A DNA stretch of 64,000 nucleotides from Cytophagales bacterium. GTDB lineage: Bacteria; Bacteroidota; Bacteroidia; Cytophagales; Spirosomataceae. This document shows, piece by piece, positions 1 to 9,411 of this stretch (its first letter is position 1; each line of letters opens with the position of its first letter). A program made the position numbers and the translations under genes. The stretch covers positions 1 through 64,000 of the forward strand of contig JANSYO010000004.1 of the NCBI GenBank assembly GCA_024742395.1, read 5' to 3'. A model generated the notes under the pieces. The model saw nothing but the letters and a program-made list of their open reading frames with translations, searched no databases and was not told where the DNA came from.

Positions 1-714
1 CCAGCTTCCTCCAATATGAGAGTCAAAAATATAGGGTTTCCCATCTTTAGTTTTGATGCCATCCTGATCGTGCTCATGCCCATGAAAAATGGCTCTGACG
101 TTTGGATAATTTTTCAGAAGTTCAAAGAATTCTGTGGTCTCAATGGCATTAGCCGTCCACTTAGTTTGTGGAATATGAACAAAAAGAAAAACGTTTCTTT
201 TTGCTGAAATGGCATCCAATTCTTCTTTCAGGTAATTGAGATCCGGAGATAGGTAATCTCCTTTTTCATTTGAAGTAGTAACCAATAAAATTTCATTCTT
301 CTTAATGCTGTCGTGGTGATTTACCGGCATGCCCCAGATACGCTGCCACTCATCATCCGAAACTCTGTCATGATTGCCCTTTGTTACATAATACGGCACC
401 TTGAGCGTATCATACACCGTTTTGGCTTCAGGCATAAATTTAGGTTGGTCATGAATGATATCACCATTAATAACACAAAAATCTACCGGATTGCTTTTCT
501 GAAACAGATTTGCTTTAGCAATAAAGGTTTTCACCATTTCGTCATACTCCGTTTTGGGCTGGCCATAATGACTATCTGAGGCAATAATAAAACGCAGTTT
601 CACCTGATTACCCAGCTCAAAAACATCCTGAGCAGAAAGCTGACGTAAACCTCCACCTAAAACCAGGGCCATTCCTGAGCTGATCCCCTTTATAAAATCT
701 CTTCTTGTTTTCAT
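1..714 (-). CDS. Exported calcineurin-like metallophosphoesterase (3' end outside window)
   Basis: The gene runs off the left edge; 238 codons are visible. It begins with a twin-arginine-like signal (MKTRRDFIKG, then a hydrophobic stretch to about residue 30), so the product is probably exported. The metallophosphoesterase motifs follow in order: SDSHYG, NGDIIHD, GNHDR and, near the edge, GHEHD. These are the two-metal ligands of the calcineurin-like superfamily. The substrate cannot be told; related exported proteins hydrolyse phosphomonoesters or phosphodiesters. The start at 714 is chosen because the signal sequence begins there. The neighbouring GH2 and sulfatase genes lie on the same strand, about 100 bases upstream, so a shared catabolic setting is possible. 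Family assignment is firm; function is open. Confidence 0.85.
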   Translation of the reverse strand, partial: MKTRRDFIKGISSGMALVLGGGLRQLSAQDVFELGNQVKLRFIIASDSHYGQPKTEYDEMVKTFIAKANLFQKSNPVDFCVINGDIIHDQPKFMPEAKTVYDTLKVPYYVTKGNHDRVSDDEWQRIWGMPVNHHDSIKKNEILLVTTSNEKGDYLSPDLNYLKEELDAISAKRNVFLFVHIPQTKWTANAIETTEFFELLKNYPNVRAIFHGHEHDQDGIKTKDGKPYIFDSHIGGSW

Positions 715-817
715 AATTCTTTCATTAAATAGCCCTTACCACGCTTAAGTAATAAATTTACATCCTTGTGGTTTGTTATGCTCAGGACTTCGATTAAAAT
801 GATTGTTAATTTTCTAT

Positions 818-3553
818 TTACTTCTCCTCTAAAACCAAAGATGGCCCAAAAGGGTATCGCCCGAAATCCTTACCATAAACTGCAAGACCGCCACCGTTGT
901 TTACCTCAAGCCGAACATCAATCTTTTTATCTCTTTTTAAGTTCTTTAATTGAGCCTTACTTAGCGGTATCTTAACCATATAGCCATAACTCCCGGCCTC
1001 ATGAAGTTTTCTGTCTTCCTTCTGACTGTGCCAGCTGAGTATTCCTCTGTGATCTGCAGGATCATCCAGTAGCTCTATGGTTTTTACTGCTTGACCATTG
1101 ACAGAAACAGTCACTTTTGAAGGATACTTTGATTCATCTGTCATCGGGTAAGAATTCTTATTTTGACTAGGCTCGGCCTTTGCACCCAGCATATAATCAG
1201 AGTCTTTGATTTCCATACCTTCGCGGTCTTTAAAGAAAAGCTCTTTGGCTCCCAGCTCAAACAACAGATAACCTGATTTTACTTTACTGACCTTGCCCTC
1301 AAAAGTATAAGTAAAATTCCCGTTTCCTGTTCCATTCATCTTCTTGCCATCCAATACCTCCCAGGCTTTCACAGACCATTTTGATTGAGAAGTATTGTGC
1401 GGTTCCTTTGTCCACCTACTTTTACCTGCTGGCAATATGCCGCCTTCTACATTGAAAGACATGAAATTAGTATGCAAAACTCTGCCGGTTTTTGTTTTGA
1501 CTTTCAATCTTAATGTATACAAGCCATCTGTCTCAGGAAGAATAAGGCTGATAGACTCTATCTCCTTTTGCATCCAAGGCTGATACGCTGTATTGAACGA
1601 TTGCGAATAGCCATTAAAATAGTTTCCTAAAACATCTACTCCGTACAAAGAGTACTCAATGGTCAGCTCCTCGTCTTCAAAAGTCTCATCAGTTTGACAG
1701 GAAAGAAACAAAGGTACAGATACGGTACTACCAGCCTGAGCTGTTTGCGTAATGTCCTGACCTGTGGAAAGGTAAACTAACGAATGAAAATCTTTGTCTG
1801 TCATGCCCTCGGCCAAATCTCCCAGTCCTGTGAATTTCATGCTTCGATCAAAACGCCAGTACCCGTTCCATTCGTTAATGACATCATGGTGTTCTGTGTA
1901 TAACCAACCTGCCATTTTAGGATATTTCCTGAACACATTCATCATTCTGTGATAGTCGTAGCTCCAGTCTACATCTCCCGTACTGCCATCATAGCCCCAA
2001 ACATTCCCACATTCAGAGTTAATCATTGGCTGGTTTCCCTGAGTGAAACCCGCTTCAAAATCATGGGAACTCCCCGGATAAGTGTTCTTATCTAATTTAC
2101 TCATGAAAGCTTCCCACTCGTAGCCCGGCAGGTACTGATGCCATGAGTTGATATCTGTCTCCGTATGTCCTGCTCCACAGCAAATAGAGTTATCTTCTAC
2201 CAGCCTGGTCTGATCTAAAGACTTGGCTAAATAATACATACTGGCTACCCAATATTGAGTTTTTGGAAGATATCGATTCTCTTCTTTGCCTTCATCGTTT
2301 TTGACCTTTGTCCGTAATCCCCAGGTTTCGTTAAAGGCAATCCATGAAAATATGGCCGGATGATTGTAATCTCTCTTAATCATTTCTCTGAGTGTAAACT
2401 CAGATTCCTTTTGTGCTTTGACGTCTGGCTCTCCCCAGCTATTGGGCAGATCTGCCATAACCAATAAACCCAATTTATCGGCCCAATAGAGCTTTCTCGG
2501 TATATCCACTTTAATGTGTGTTCGCAAACCGTTAAGCCCAATATCTTTACAAAGTTGAATCTCGTTCTTCATGAACTCGTCACTCGGAAAAGTATAAAAA
2601 CCTTCAGGATGGTATGATTGATCTAAAGTTAGCTGAAGGTAGATGGGTTTATTATTTAAGGCCACATAAGGGTACTCAGTGCCCGGTAGATTTGTGACTG
2701 ATATTTTACGCATGCCGAAATAAGTTTTCAGTTCGTCATCAGCCACATTAGCTATCACTTCATAAAGAAAGGGGTCTTCTAAAGACCAGAGATGTTGATT
2801 TTCAATTGCAATAGTAAACTCAGCACTTTTTTGACCTTCAGGAATCACAGCTGAAAAACTTTGCGAAGCATTCTTAAAACTTAGTCTTAAACTTTCATTT
2901 TTAGCCGCAGGCATCTCCAAAGTAATTTTGGCGGTTACTTCTGACTTGTCAATATTCGGTTCAAAATGCAGGCTTTCAATGAAATTTTGCCCTCTGGCTT
3001 CCAAATACGGTGTTTGCCAAATACCTCTTGCATTGCCGTATCCCTGTTTTCCATACAGCGTAAACTGCCTGCGGGCATCATCTACTCGTATGATTATATT
3101 CTGCGACTGACCATAAGTAAGATACTCTGTTAATTCAAAAGAAAAAGGCGTATATCCACCCTCATGTTTACCAAGAAATTGGCCATCAATCCAGACAGAT
3201 GTTTGCCAGTCTGAAGCCCCGATGGTCAGGAATATTCTTTTCCCTTTCCATGACACCGGCACATTAATACCTTTTTTATACCAGGCAATATCTGCAAGGT
3301 CTTCCACACCTGAGAGTTTTGATCCCCAGGGAAAAGGAACATTAATTCTTTTAGAAAAGTCTGTTTGCCCAGCCTGCCAATGTTCTTTCATGCCTATATT
3401 CAGACTATCAAACTCAAAATCCCAAATTCCATTTAGGTTTTGCCATTGACTTCGTTCAAAATCAGGTCTGGGATGCTCCGGCAATGGGATACTTTGCCCG
3501 TAGACAGTGGTAATACACACAAAAAGTGTGAACAGTAAACAATTCAATTTCAT
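818..3553 (-). CDS. Secreted glycoside hydrolase family 2 (beta-galactosidase/beta-glucuronidase type)
   Basis: A 911-residue exported enzyme expected to remove a beta-linked sugar from an oligosaccharide by the retaining mechanism. I place the start at 3553, not 3613, because a clean signal peptide (MKLNCLLFTLF...VYGQS) begins there and the longer version would overlap the sulfatase stop. A GH2 sugar-binding jelly roll comes first (LNGIWDFEFD, then WYKKGINVP and FLGKHEGGYTPF). An immunoglobulin-like domain and the TIM barrel follow. The acid/base is Glu409 in WIAFNETWG, and the nucleophile is probably Glu514 in NSECGN. A C-terminal beta-rich extension of about 250 residues makes it longer than a minimal GH2. 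The sulfatase gene ends 29 bases upstream on the same strand, suggesting joint action on a sulfated glycan. The sugar specificity is not readable. Confidence 0.9.
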   Translation of the reverse strand: MKLNCLLFTLFVCITTVYGQSIPLPEHPRPDFERSQWQNLNGIWDFEFDSLNIGMKEHWQAGQTDFSKRINVPFPWGSKLSGVEDLADIAWYKKGINVPVSWKGKRIFLTIGASDWQTSVWIDGQFLGKHEGGYTPFSFELTEYLTYGQSQNIIIRVDDARRQFTLYGKQGYGNARGIWQTPYLEARGQNFIESLHFEPNIDKSEVTAKITLEMPAAKNESLRLSFKNASQSFSAVIPEGQKSAEFTIAIENQHLWSLEDPFLYEVIANVADDELKTYFGMRKISVTNLPGTEYPYVALNNKPIYLQLTLDQSYHPEGFYTFPSDEFMKNEIQLCKDIGLNGLRTHIKVDIPRKLYWADKLGLLVMADLPNSWGEPDVKAQKESEFTLREMIKRDYNHPAIFSWIAFNETWGLRTKVKNDEGKEENRYLPKTQYWVASMYYLAKSLDQTRLVEDNSICCGAGHTETDINSWHQYLPGYEWEAFMSKLDKNTYPGSSHDFEAGFTQGNQPMINSECGNVWGYDGSTGDVDWSYDYHRMMNVFRKYPKMAGWLYTEHHDVINEWNGYWRFDRSMKFTGLGDLAEGMTDKDFHSLVYLSTGQDITQTAQAGSTVSVPLFLSCQTDETFEDEELTIEYSLYGVDVLGNYFNGYSQSFNTAYQPWMQKEIESISLILPETDGLYTLRLKVKTKTGRVLHTNFMSFNVEGGILPAGKSRWTKEPHNTSQSKWSVKAWEVLDGKKMNGTGNGNFTYTFEGKVSKVKSGYLLFELGAKELFFKDREGMEIKDSDYMLGAKAEPSQNKNSYPMTDESKYPSKVTVSVNGQAVKTIELLDDPADHRGILSWHSQKEDRKLHEAGSYGYMVKIPLSKAQLKNLKRDKKIDVRLEVNNGGGLAVYGKDFGRYPFGPSLVLEEK

Positions 3554-3582
3554 ATTTATAGGGTTGTAATTACAGGTCAATC

Positions 3583-5133
3583 TCAATCGACAGTCGATTG
3601 GCTTCCCCACCAATCTTCATTTGGCTTATAGCCATCAGAAAGCATTTCCTTTCTTTGATTTTCAAGCTTAGGCCACAGCACATCACGGTTTTTGTCTAAA
3701 ACAGCTTTTTCCTTTTGAGCATCATACATCGGATCTGCCACGGGCATCTTGGCTCCGGAGTCTACCAACCATTTAGTAAGCTCCTTATTTAAAGCCTTCA
3801 GTTGTTTTGTGTTTGATGCTGCAAGATTCCTTTTCTCGCCAGGGTCATTAGCCAGGTCATACAGTTCATCTCTGCCGTCTTCGTAATAGTGAATCAGTTT
3901 CCAAGATCCTATTCTGGCAATAGAAGAGGGCTCGCCTCCCTGATTCCCATAATGAGGATAATGCCAGAAAAACTTACGATCAGAACCGGCACTTCCTTTC
4001 ATAGCAGAAACTAAACTCTGCCCATCTACATGCTGCGAAGCCAACAGCGTATTTCCTGTTAAATCAAGCAAAGTAGGATAGAAATCCATCCCTATTGCCG
4101 GGTGAATTATTTTCTGTGGCTTCATCCATGGCACCGATATTAAGTAGGGCTCTTTGATGCCGCCTTCCCACTGATATCCTTTTCCTCCTCTAAGAGGAGC
4201 ATTGGAGGTAGAAAATGCATCGCCAGAGGCCACGCCTCCATTGTCTGATGTAAAGACAACCATCGTATTCTTATCCAGTCCCAATTCCTTTAACCTGTTA
4301 AGAACTACCCCTACCGCGTCATCCATGCTTTCTACTAATCCGGCATAAACAGGATTGTCCTGATTTTTTCTGATAGGAAGTACTCGCTCCATTTCAAAAC
4401 CAGTTTCAGCCACACCCCTTTCCAGGGCTTTTTGCTGGTATTTTCTCCACTTTGCTTCTGTGGTTTCTATGGGCCCGTGCACAGCATAAAATGAAAGAAA
4501 GGCAAAAAAGGGTTTTTCCTTGTTAGAGCTGATGAAATCTGCGGTCTCTTTGGCCAGTCGCATCGAGAGATTTTCTCCATCCGGCCCATTCTCCATTTTT
4601 GGATTCGTATAAGGAGAAAAGTATCCTCCGTTCGGGCTTCCGGCATGATAGCCACCCACATTGATATCAAAACCATGATCTTCCGGAAAAGACCCTTCAC
4701 CTCCCAGATGCCATTTACCAGCAAAAAAAGTGGCGTAGCCATTGTGCTTAAACGCTTCTGCCATAGTGATTTCCTCTGAAGGTAAGGCATGCAAATACGA
4801 GGCGGGCAAAACTTTGTTTTCTCTTCCCACGGTTCTCCAATCAATACCGGTTTTTGCTCCTATCCAGTCTGTTATCCCTACTCGGGCAGGCGACTTCCCC
4901 GTCATAATAGCAGCTCTTGATGGGCTACATACTCTACTGGCTGCATACCCATTCACAAAATTGAAGCTATGCTCAGCCAACTGGTCTATGTTAGGAGTTT
5001 CGTAATATTTACTACCCGCATAACTGAGGTCGTGGTAACCAAGGTCATCTGCCAGAATAAAAACAACATTTGGTTTTTGCTGTGCAATGAGGCAAAAAGG
5101 GAGGCATAGCAAGAGAATAAAAAATCTTTTCAT
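3583..5133 (-). CDS. Secreted arylsulfatase (formylglycine-dependent)
   Basis: A 516-residue type I sulfatase that hydrolyses sulfate esters, probably on a carbohydrate. The signal peptide is MKRFFILLLCLPFCLIAQQ. The N-terminal metal site reads NVVFILADDLGYHD. The sulfatase signature CSPSR places the cysteine that is oxidised to formylglycine at residue 69. A second metal-site element, VVFTSDNGG, and the C-terminal subdomain (WKLIHYYEDGRDELYDLANDPGE) are present, so the enzyme looks complete. Activity would need a formylglycine-generating or anaerobic maturase; none is in this window. It is the first gene of a likely two-gene operon with the GH2 glycosidase. AACCCTA lies three bases before the ATG. 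Family certain, substrate unknown. Confidence 0.92.
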   Translation of the reverse strand: MKRFFILLLCLPFCLIAQQKPNVVFILADDLGYHDLSYAGSKYYETPNIDQLAEHSFNFVNGYAASRVCSPSRAAIMTGKSPARVGITDWIGAKTGIDWRTVGRENKVLPASYLHALPSEEITMAEAFKHNGYATFFAGKWHLGGEGSFPEDHGFDINVGGYHAGSPNGGYFSPYTNPKMENGPDGENLSMRLAKETADFISSNKEKPFFAFLSFYAVHGPIETTEAKWRKYQQKALERGVAETGFEMERVLPIRKNQDNPVYAGLVESMDDAVGVVLNRLKELGLDKNTMVVFTSDNGGVASGDAFSTSNAPLRGGKGYQWEGGIKEPYLISVPWMKPQKIIHPAIGMDFYPTLLDLTGNTLLASQHVDGQSLVSAMKGSAGSDRKFFWHYPHYGNQGGEPSSIARIGSWKLIHYYEDGRDELYDLANDPGEKRNLAASNTKQLKALNKELTKWLVDSGAKMPVADPMYDAQKEKAVLDKNRDVLWPKLENQRKEMLSDGYKPNEDWWGSQSTVD

Positions 5134-5283
5134 TAATAGGGTTTAATATATTTCTAAAGACTAAAGTAAAGCTAAAAAATAGTATTTTTCACCCTCAAAT
5201 GAAGGAATGGTCATTAAATAATCTCCCTCCGGACTATTTAATCAGACCTTATCCGTTTCAACCTTAACAAGAAATAATACAAA

Positions 5284-6270
5284 ATGAAAAGAATTTATTT
5301 AGCCGTTTTCGCCCTGTTCCTTTTTCAACAGTGCTCCACTCCAAACAAGGAAAGTAATCAAAACGAGGACAAGCGAATTCGTGTGATTTTTGATACTGAC
5401 GCAAACAATGAATTGGATGATCAACATGCACTAGCCTATCTCTTAAGTAATACAGACATTTTCAATCTGGTGGGTATCACGGTCAATGCCACATATAATG
5501 GCGGAGAAATTCAAGGGCATTATGATGAAGCAGAAAGGATTCTCCAGTTGTACAATATGAATGGGAAAATACCCCTTCTTAAAGGTGCCAATGCAGATTT
5601 TGAGGAAATTTCAACGATTGACTCACTAAAAAGTGATGGCTCTGAGGCAGTTGATTTCTTGATTGAAAAGGCCAATGAAGGACCATTGACTGTTATTGCT
5701 GTTGGCAAATTAAGTACTGTGGCTCTGGCTGTTAAAAAAGATTCAAGTTTTGCTCAAAAGGTAAACCTGGTTTGGCTAGGCTCTAACTATCCTGAACCCG
5801 GTGAATACAATCAAGACAACGATACTACCTCAATGAATTACCTTTTAAACTCATCTATTCCGTTTGAAATGGTGACAGTTCGCTACGGTAAACCTTCAGG
5901 AACAGATGCCGTGAAGGCTTTACAATCTGAAATACATCAAAAAATGCCGGGTCTGGGGCCCACTGCGGCAAAGCCTGTTACGGGCAGACATGGAAACACA
6001 TTTACCAATTTTGGCGACTATTCTATTGATCTTTTTGATCATATAGACCTCCACGGTAACCCTCCGTCCCGTCCGCTTTTTGACATGGTGGCTGTAGCCA
6101 TTTTAAAAGATCCTTCCTGGGGAGAAAAAAAGGAGATTCCTGCTCCGGTTTTAATTGACAATAAATGGGTAGAAAGACCTGAGAATGGCCGTAAAATCAT
6201 CGTTTGGGAAAACTTTGACAAAGAAGGGCTTCTCAATGATTTCTATGATCGAATGAAAAATTACAAATAA
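5284..6270 (+). CDS. Lipoprotein of the inosine-uridine nucleoside hydrolase family
   Basis: A 328-residue protein with a lipoprotein signal (MKRIYLAVFALFLFQQC, lipidated cysteine 17). The calcium-binding fingerprint of nucleoside hydrolases, DTDANNELDD, lies at residues 37-46. A later segment (LFDMVAVAILKDP) resembles the C-terminal metal site. Nucleoside hydrolases cleave the N-glycosidic bond of nucleosides; exported Bacteroidota members may act on nucleosides or on other N- or O-glycosides, so the substrate is uncertain. It is divergent from the sulfatase gene and convergent with the Gfo/Idh gene, from which a bidirectional terminator separates it. It appears to be monocistronic. Confidence 0.85.
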   Translation: MKRIYLAVFALFLFQQCSTPNKESNQNEDKRIRVIFDTDANNELDDQHALAYLLSNTDIFNLVGITVNATYNGGEIQGHYDEAERILQLYNMNGKIPLLKGANADFEEISTIDSLKSDGSEAVDFLIEKANEGPLTVIAVGKLSTVALAVKKDSSFAQKVNLVWLGSNYPEPGEYNQDNDTTSMNYLLNSSIPFEMVTVRYGKPSGTDAVKALQSEIHQKMPGLGPTAAKPVTGRHGNTFTNFGDYSIDLFDHIDLHGNPPSRPLFDMVAVAILKDPSWGEKKEIPAPVLIDNKWVERPENGRKIIVWENFDKEGLLNDFYDRMKNYK

Positions 6271-6280
6271 GATTACAAAA

Positions 6281-6307
6281 AAAAGGCCCGCCAATCGCGG
6301 GCCTTTT
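6281..6307. terminator. Bidirectional intrinsic terminator
   Basis: GGCCCGC and GCGGGCC pair around a five-base loop, extended by four A and four T to an 11-base-pair stem. The A tract on one side and the T tract on the other let it work on both strands, between two convergent genes. Confidence 0.9.
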
Positions 6308-6324
6308 ACAATTAAACAAAATTG

Positions 6325-7785
6325 TTACACCTCCCACCCTTTACGGTAAGTTCGAGTCACAAACTGATTAGCTTCTTCCAGGTTGGTGATTCGCATGTTT
6401 TCACCATCCCATAGTAGTTTCTTTCTTGCAAAGAAGTCTAGTTTGCCTTTCTCGTTTTCTTTGCGAAGCATATAACTTCTTATCGCCAAATTACCCATCA
6501 AGACCGTCTCAGTCATCGGGCCGGCATAATCAAAAGAGGAGGTCAAAGCCTTATGCTCTTTAGAGTTAAATCCGGCTTTGCAGGCATCTACCCATTTTCT
6601 TTGGTGGCCATTCTCTGGCTCGGTTTCGTCACGACCGGTAGGTCCAAATTCCGTAGTACCATCATTCATGTATAATTTAGGCGTCAAAGGTGAACTATCA
6701 TTGATGTTTGTTGAGATAATACCTTTTTCACCAATAATGAGCACGCCATTATAACTGCCCGGGCCACCTATATCGTCATTGGCAGGAATAATATCCGGGT
6801 GACTAGGGCGTATGCCACCATCGCTCCAGGCCATTTCTATGGGTGATTTGCTTTTAGCTGTAGCCCCAAAATGCAAGGTTATAAAAGAAGAAGGCGGACA
6901 GCCCTCAGGGTGGTAATCTGCATTCCACATTTTAGAGTAGACAGAAGCCACACTACATTCGGCATCAGTAGGATAATGCAAACCCAACGTTCTGAATGGA
7001 ATATCTATCAAATGGCAGCCTACGTCACCAAGAGCACCTGTTCCGTAATCCCACCATCCTCGCCAGTTAAACGGATGTAAGTTTGGTGTGTAAGGCTTGT
7101 ATTCTGCCGGCCCCAACCATAAATCCCAATTCATGTCCTTAGGTTTTAAGCTGGCATCCGGCTTTGGCATTTCACCACCTTGAGGCCATACTGGCCTATT
7201 CGTCCATATTTGCACTTTACTGATTTTACCTAATTTGCCAGAATCCACCCATCCTTTCACTAGGTCCAGATACGGGTTAGAGCCCCCTTGGTTTCCCATT
7301 TGTGTCACCACTTTTTGAGTGCGGGCCAGTTGCGTTAATACTCTGGCCTCTCTGATATTGTGGGTCATGGGCTTTTGCACATAAACATGCTTACCTCTGT
7401 CCATAGCAAATTTGGCTGCAGGCCCATGCACATGATCAGGTGTAGATATAGTTAAGGCATCAATGTCCTTTATTTCATCAAGCATCACGCGGTAATCTGC
7501 ATAAAGCTTGGCCTTAGGAAAATTCTTCACAGACTCAGCGGCTGAGCCTGAAAAGTCTACATCACAAAGAGCCACTACTCTCTCCCGACCTTTTACTGAT
7601 GCATTCATTATATCGCTTCTGCCTTTACCGCCCGCACCTATGGCCGCCAGATTTAACTGATCACTGGGCGATATAAAACCTTTTCCGCCGAGCACATTAC
7701 GAGGCACAATAAAAAAGGAAGAGGCAATAGCCGAATTCTTGATAAATTCACGCCTGGAGGAGGCTGAAAACTTCTTTTTAGTCAT
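6325..7785 (-). CDS. Exported Gfo/Idh/MocA family oxidoreductase
   Basis: A 486-residue NAD(P)-dependent sugar oxidoreductase. The N-terminus has a twin-arginine signal (SSRREFIKNSA, arginines 11-12), so the folded protein with bound cofactor is probably exported. The Rossmann motif GAGGKG is at residues 50-55 after a hydrophobic strand (LNLAAI), and the family lysine-proline pair appears as YVQKPMTHN (Lys138-Pro139). The later part (WDYGTGALGDVGCHLIDIPF) is the conserved substrate-side region of this family. Members oxidise or reduce a sugar ring hydroxyl, often at C3. That fits the DUF1080 and TIM-barrel genes further right, though they are not in one operon. The substrate is not determined. 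Confidence 0.9.
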   Translation of the reverse strand: MTKKKFSASSRREFIKNSAIASSFFIVPRNVLGGKGFISPSDQLNLAAIGAGGKGRSDIMNASVKGRERVVALCDVDFSGSAAESVKNFPKAKLYADYRVMLDEIKDIDALTISTPDHVHGPAAKFAMDRGKHVYVQKPMTHNIREARVLTQLARTQKVVTQMGNQGGSNPYLDLVKGWVDSGKLGKISKVQIWTNRPVWPQGGEMPKPDASLKPKDMNWDLWLGPAEYKPYTPNLHPFNWRGWWDYGTGALGDVGCHLIDIPFRTLGLHYPTDAECSVASVYSKMWNADYHPEGCPPSSFITLHFGATAKSKSPIEMAWSDGGIRPSHPDIIPANDDIGGPGSYNGVLIIGEKGIISTNINDSSPLTPKLYMNDGTTEFGPTGRDETEPENGHQRKWVDACKAGFNSKEHKALTSSFDYAGPMTETVLMGNLAIRSYMLRKENEKGKLDFFARKKLLWDGENMRITNLEEANQFVTRTYRKGWEV

Positions 7786-8226
7786 CTTAAATATTTATTG
7801 ACAGGGTTGAAAGGAAAAGATTGAACAATGAATTTAAGGTAAAAATACGCTTCTACTAAACAGAAGCAGACTTATTTCGTATTAAGAAACATTGAAATCT
7901 TCTTTTGGGGGCTCCATTGAAGGTTTTGACATATATTTTTGACTAAGATTAGGTTTAAGCACCGCAAAGCCTTTTTGACTTGCTGTAATGTAGGTCAACC
8001 TTCAGATTGAAAAAAAGTATGTCTTGTAATTGAAAGGTATGTATTAAATGAAAATTAAGAGAATAATAATCAGAGAAGGATTTATAAGAATCTGCTTTGA
8101 TCTACAAAGGCTAAGCTGTTGGAGTTGTTTTGCTAAGTCAATAAACTTGCGTTTAAATAAAAATGACTTATTTCAAACAAACTTTGTACGGTGTAAGTAG
8201 CAACACATACCTTAGAATGTGGCGGT
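7786..8226. other. AT-rich gap, no supported gene
   Basis: About 440 bases with no convincing gene. A 50-codon open frame (8048-8200, plus strand) has no leader or recognisable motif and is not called. The gap opens an AT-rich stretch that continues to about 9658 and differs in character from the flanking genes. It may hold the promoter of the Gfo/Idh gene; AACCCT lies at 7803-7808 on the minus strand. Confidence 0.5.
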
Positions 8227-8571
8227 TTAAGTATAAAACAATATGTAAATTATACTTAGGATATTAAAAGAATAAATAGCCAAACCAATTGCTCGAAAAA
8301 AGGCTTTCGGTTTATACGTATCTCTTAGCATTTCTATTGTCATTTTATCGAAAAAGGAATGTTTCCACCACGAAAATAAAAGAGTGATGGAAGTCATACT
8401 TATAATCAGATTTTTTAATTCACTCCAATCCAATATAATACTTAAGCATAGTGTCAGAAACATTAAAAGATTAATTATAGCATAGAAAAAGTATGATGCC
8501 CGAGTAAAATAAGGTAGCCTAGTTACCCAATACATTGTTCCCAAAATTGTTTCATTAAGAATTTTAAACAT
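8227..8571 (-). CDS. Small membrane protein of unknown function
   Basis: A 114-residue protein I do not recognise. It has about three hydrophobic helices: around residues 26-47, 53-67 and 91-112. A short polar segment (FFDKMTIEMLRDTYKPK) lies between the second and third. There is no signal peptide cleavage site or catalytic motif. It sits in an AT-rich stretch, about 300 bases from and divergent to another small membrane protein (8869-9411). The two might belong together, but their sequences show no clear similarity. An immunity or stress role would be a guess. The gene is supported by length and by the consistent membrane-protein pattern. Confidence 0.55.
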   Translation of the reverse strand: MFKILNETILGTMYWVTRLPYFTRASYFFYAIINLLMFLTLCLSIILDWSELKNLIISMTSITLLFSWWKHSFFDKMTIEMLRDTYKPKAFFRAIGLAIYSFNILSIIYILFYT

Positions 8572-8706
8572 GGCTCTAAACTAATTTCTACTATATATAT
8601 TATGCTATACATCCAAAAGGCTCAAAAAAATTAGCTTACAAAATACCAGGTCTGGCTGACGACTGAAATACTAGCATGTAGCGTAAAGATAAAAACGTTT
8701 CTTTTC

Positions 8707-8740
8707 ATATCGTTTTATAAGAAAAATCCTAAAACGATAT
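8707..8740. repeat. Perfect 11-base inverted repeat between two membrane-protein genes
   Basis: ATATCGTTTTA (8707-8717) and its exact complement TAAAACGATAT (8730-8740) are separated by 12 bases. It lies between the divergent genes at 8571 and 8869 and could be an operator or an RNA hairpin. Neither side has a strong T tract, so a simple terminator is less likely. Confidence 0.7.
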
Positions 8741-8868
8741 TAGTTTTATTTCTTAAACCGAGTTTAACTTGATCGACGTCCCAATGAAGCTTCAAGCTTA
8801 AGAAAGAAGATCCGAAATTGAAGGCTGGGTTATTTACAACTTCATGTGAAATAGTGAAAAGGCATTAA

Positions 8869-9411
8869 ATGAAAAGATTTTGGTTCTACTGTTTTTATAC
8901 TTACTTCATTTTTTTCAATAAGCTACATAGAGGTTTTAATAAAATAAACCCTGCATTACTTTTATTCAATACTCGATGGGCCAAGAAAAAGTTTGAAAGC
9001 AGAGGTATTATTGATCCCCATAAAGAATTCGATAAGACCTATGAAGATCCCATTAATGGGATTAGTATCCGATGGGCCGAAGGCCTTTTGTGTGGATTGC
9101 TTTTTTTGATTTTGTTCAATGCGTATTTAACAGTAAATTCTCTTTTTTTAGTTTATACAAAGGATTTAGGGACAATAGTAATAATTTTTTGCGGTGCATT
9201 AAGTTTGGTTTTCAATTCAATAATTGTATTTAGAAATAACATTTATCTAGATCATTTTAGGGATTTTCAAAAAATTGAAAGAAAACGAAGAAAAGTATAC
9301 TCAGTACTTGTTTTGGTAATAACCTTAACCACTTTAGTTTACTTTTTTATGATTTTTAATTTCCTCACTTTACTAAATCCAACCATTACACAAACACAAT
9401 TTGTCCCTTAA
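8869..9411 (+). CDS. Membrane protein of unknown function
   Basis: A 180-residue protein I do not recognise. It starts with an aromatic, basic segment (MKRFWFYCFYTYF), followed by a soluble stretch of about 50 residues (WAKKKFESRGIIDPHKEFDK). Three hydrophobic helices follow at roughly residues 70-88, 100-120 and 145-168, with a basic loop (FQKIERKRRKVY) between the last two. The coding region is AT-rich compared with its neighbours, as is the surrounding 2 kb. It is divergent from the membrane protein at 8227-8571. No function can be assigned; the frame is probably real because of its length and regular helix pattern. Confidence 0.6.
   Translation: MKRFWFYCFYTYFIFFNKLHRGFNKINPALLLFNTRWAKKKFESRGIIDPHKEFDKTYEDPINGISIRWAEGLLCGLLFLILFNAYLTVNSLFLVYTKDLGTIVIIFCGALSLVFNSIIVFRNNIYLDHFRDFQKIERKRRKVYSVLVLVITLTTLVYFFMIFNFLTLLNPTITQTQFVP

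Noticed and set aside
4467-4844. 125-codon open frame on the minus strand inside the sulfatase gene
   Set aside because: It is in a shifted frame of the sulfatase, whose motifs are complete; no separate leader or domain.
8048-8200. 50-codon open frame in the AT-rich gap
   Set aside because: No leader, promoter or recognisable motif; chance frames of this length are common in such sequence.
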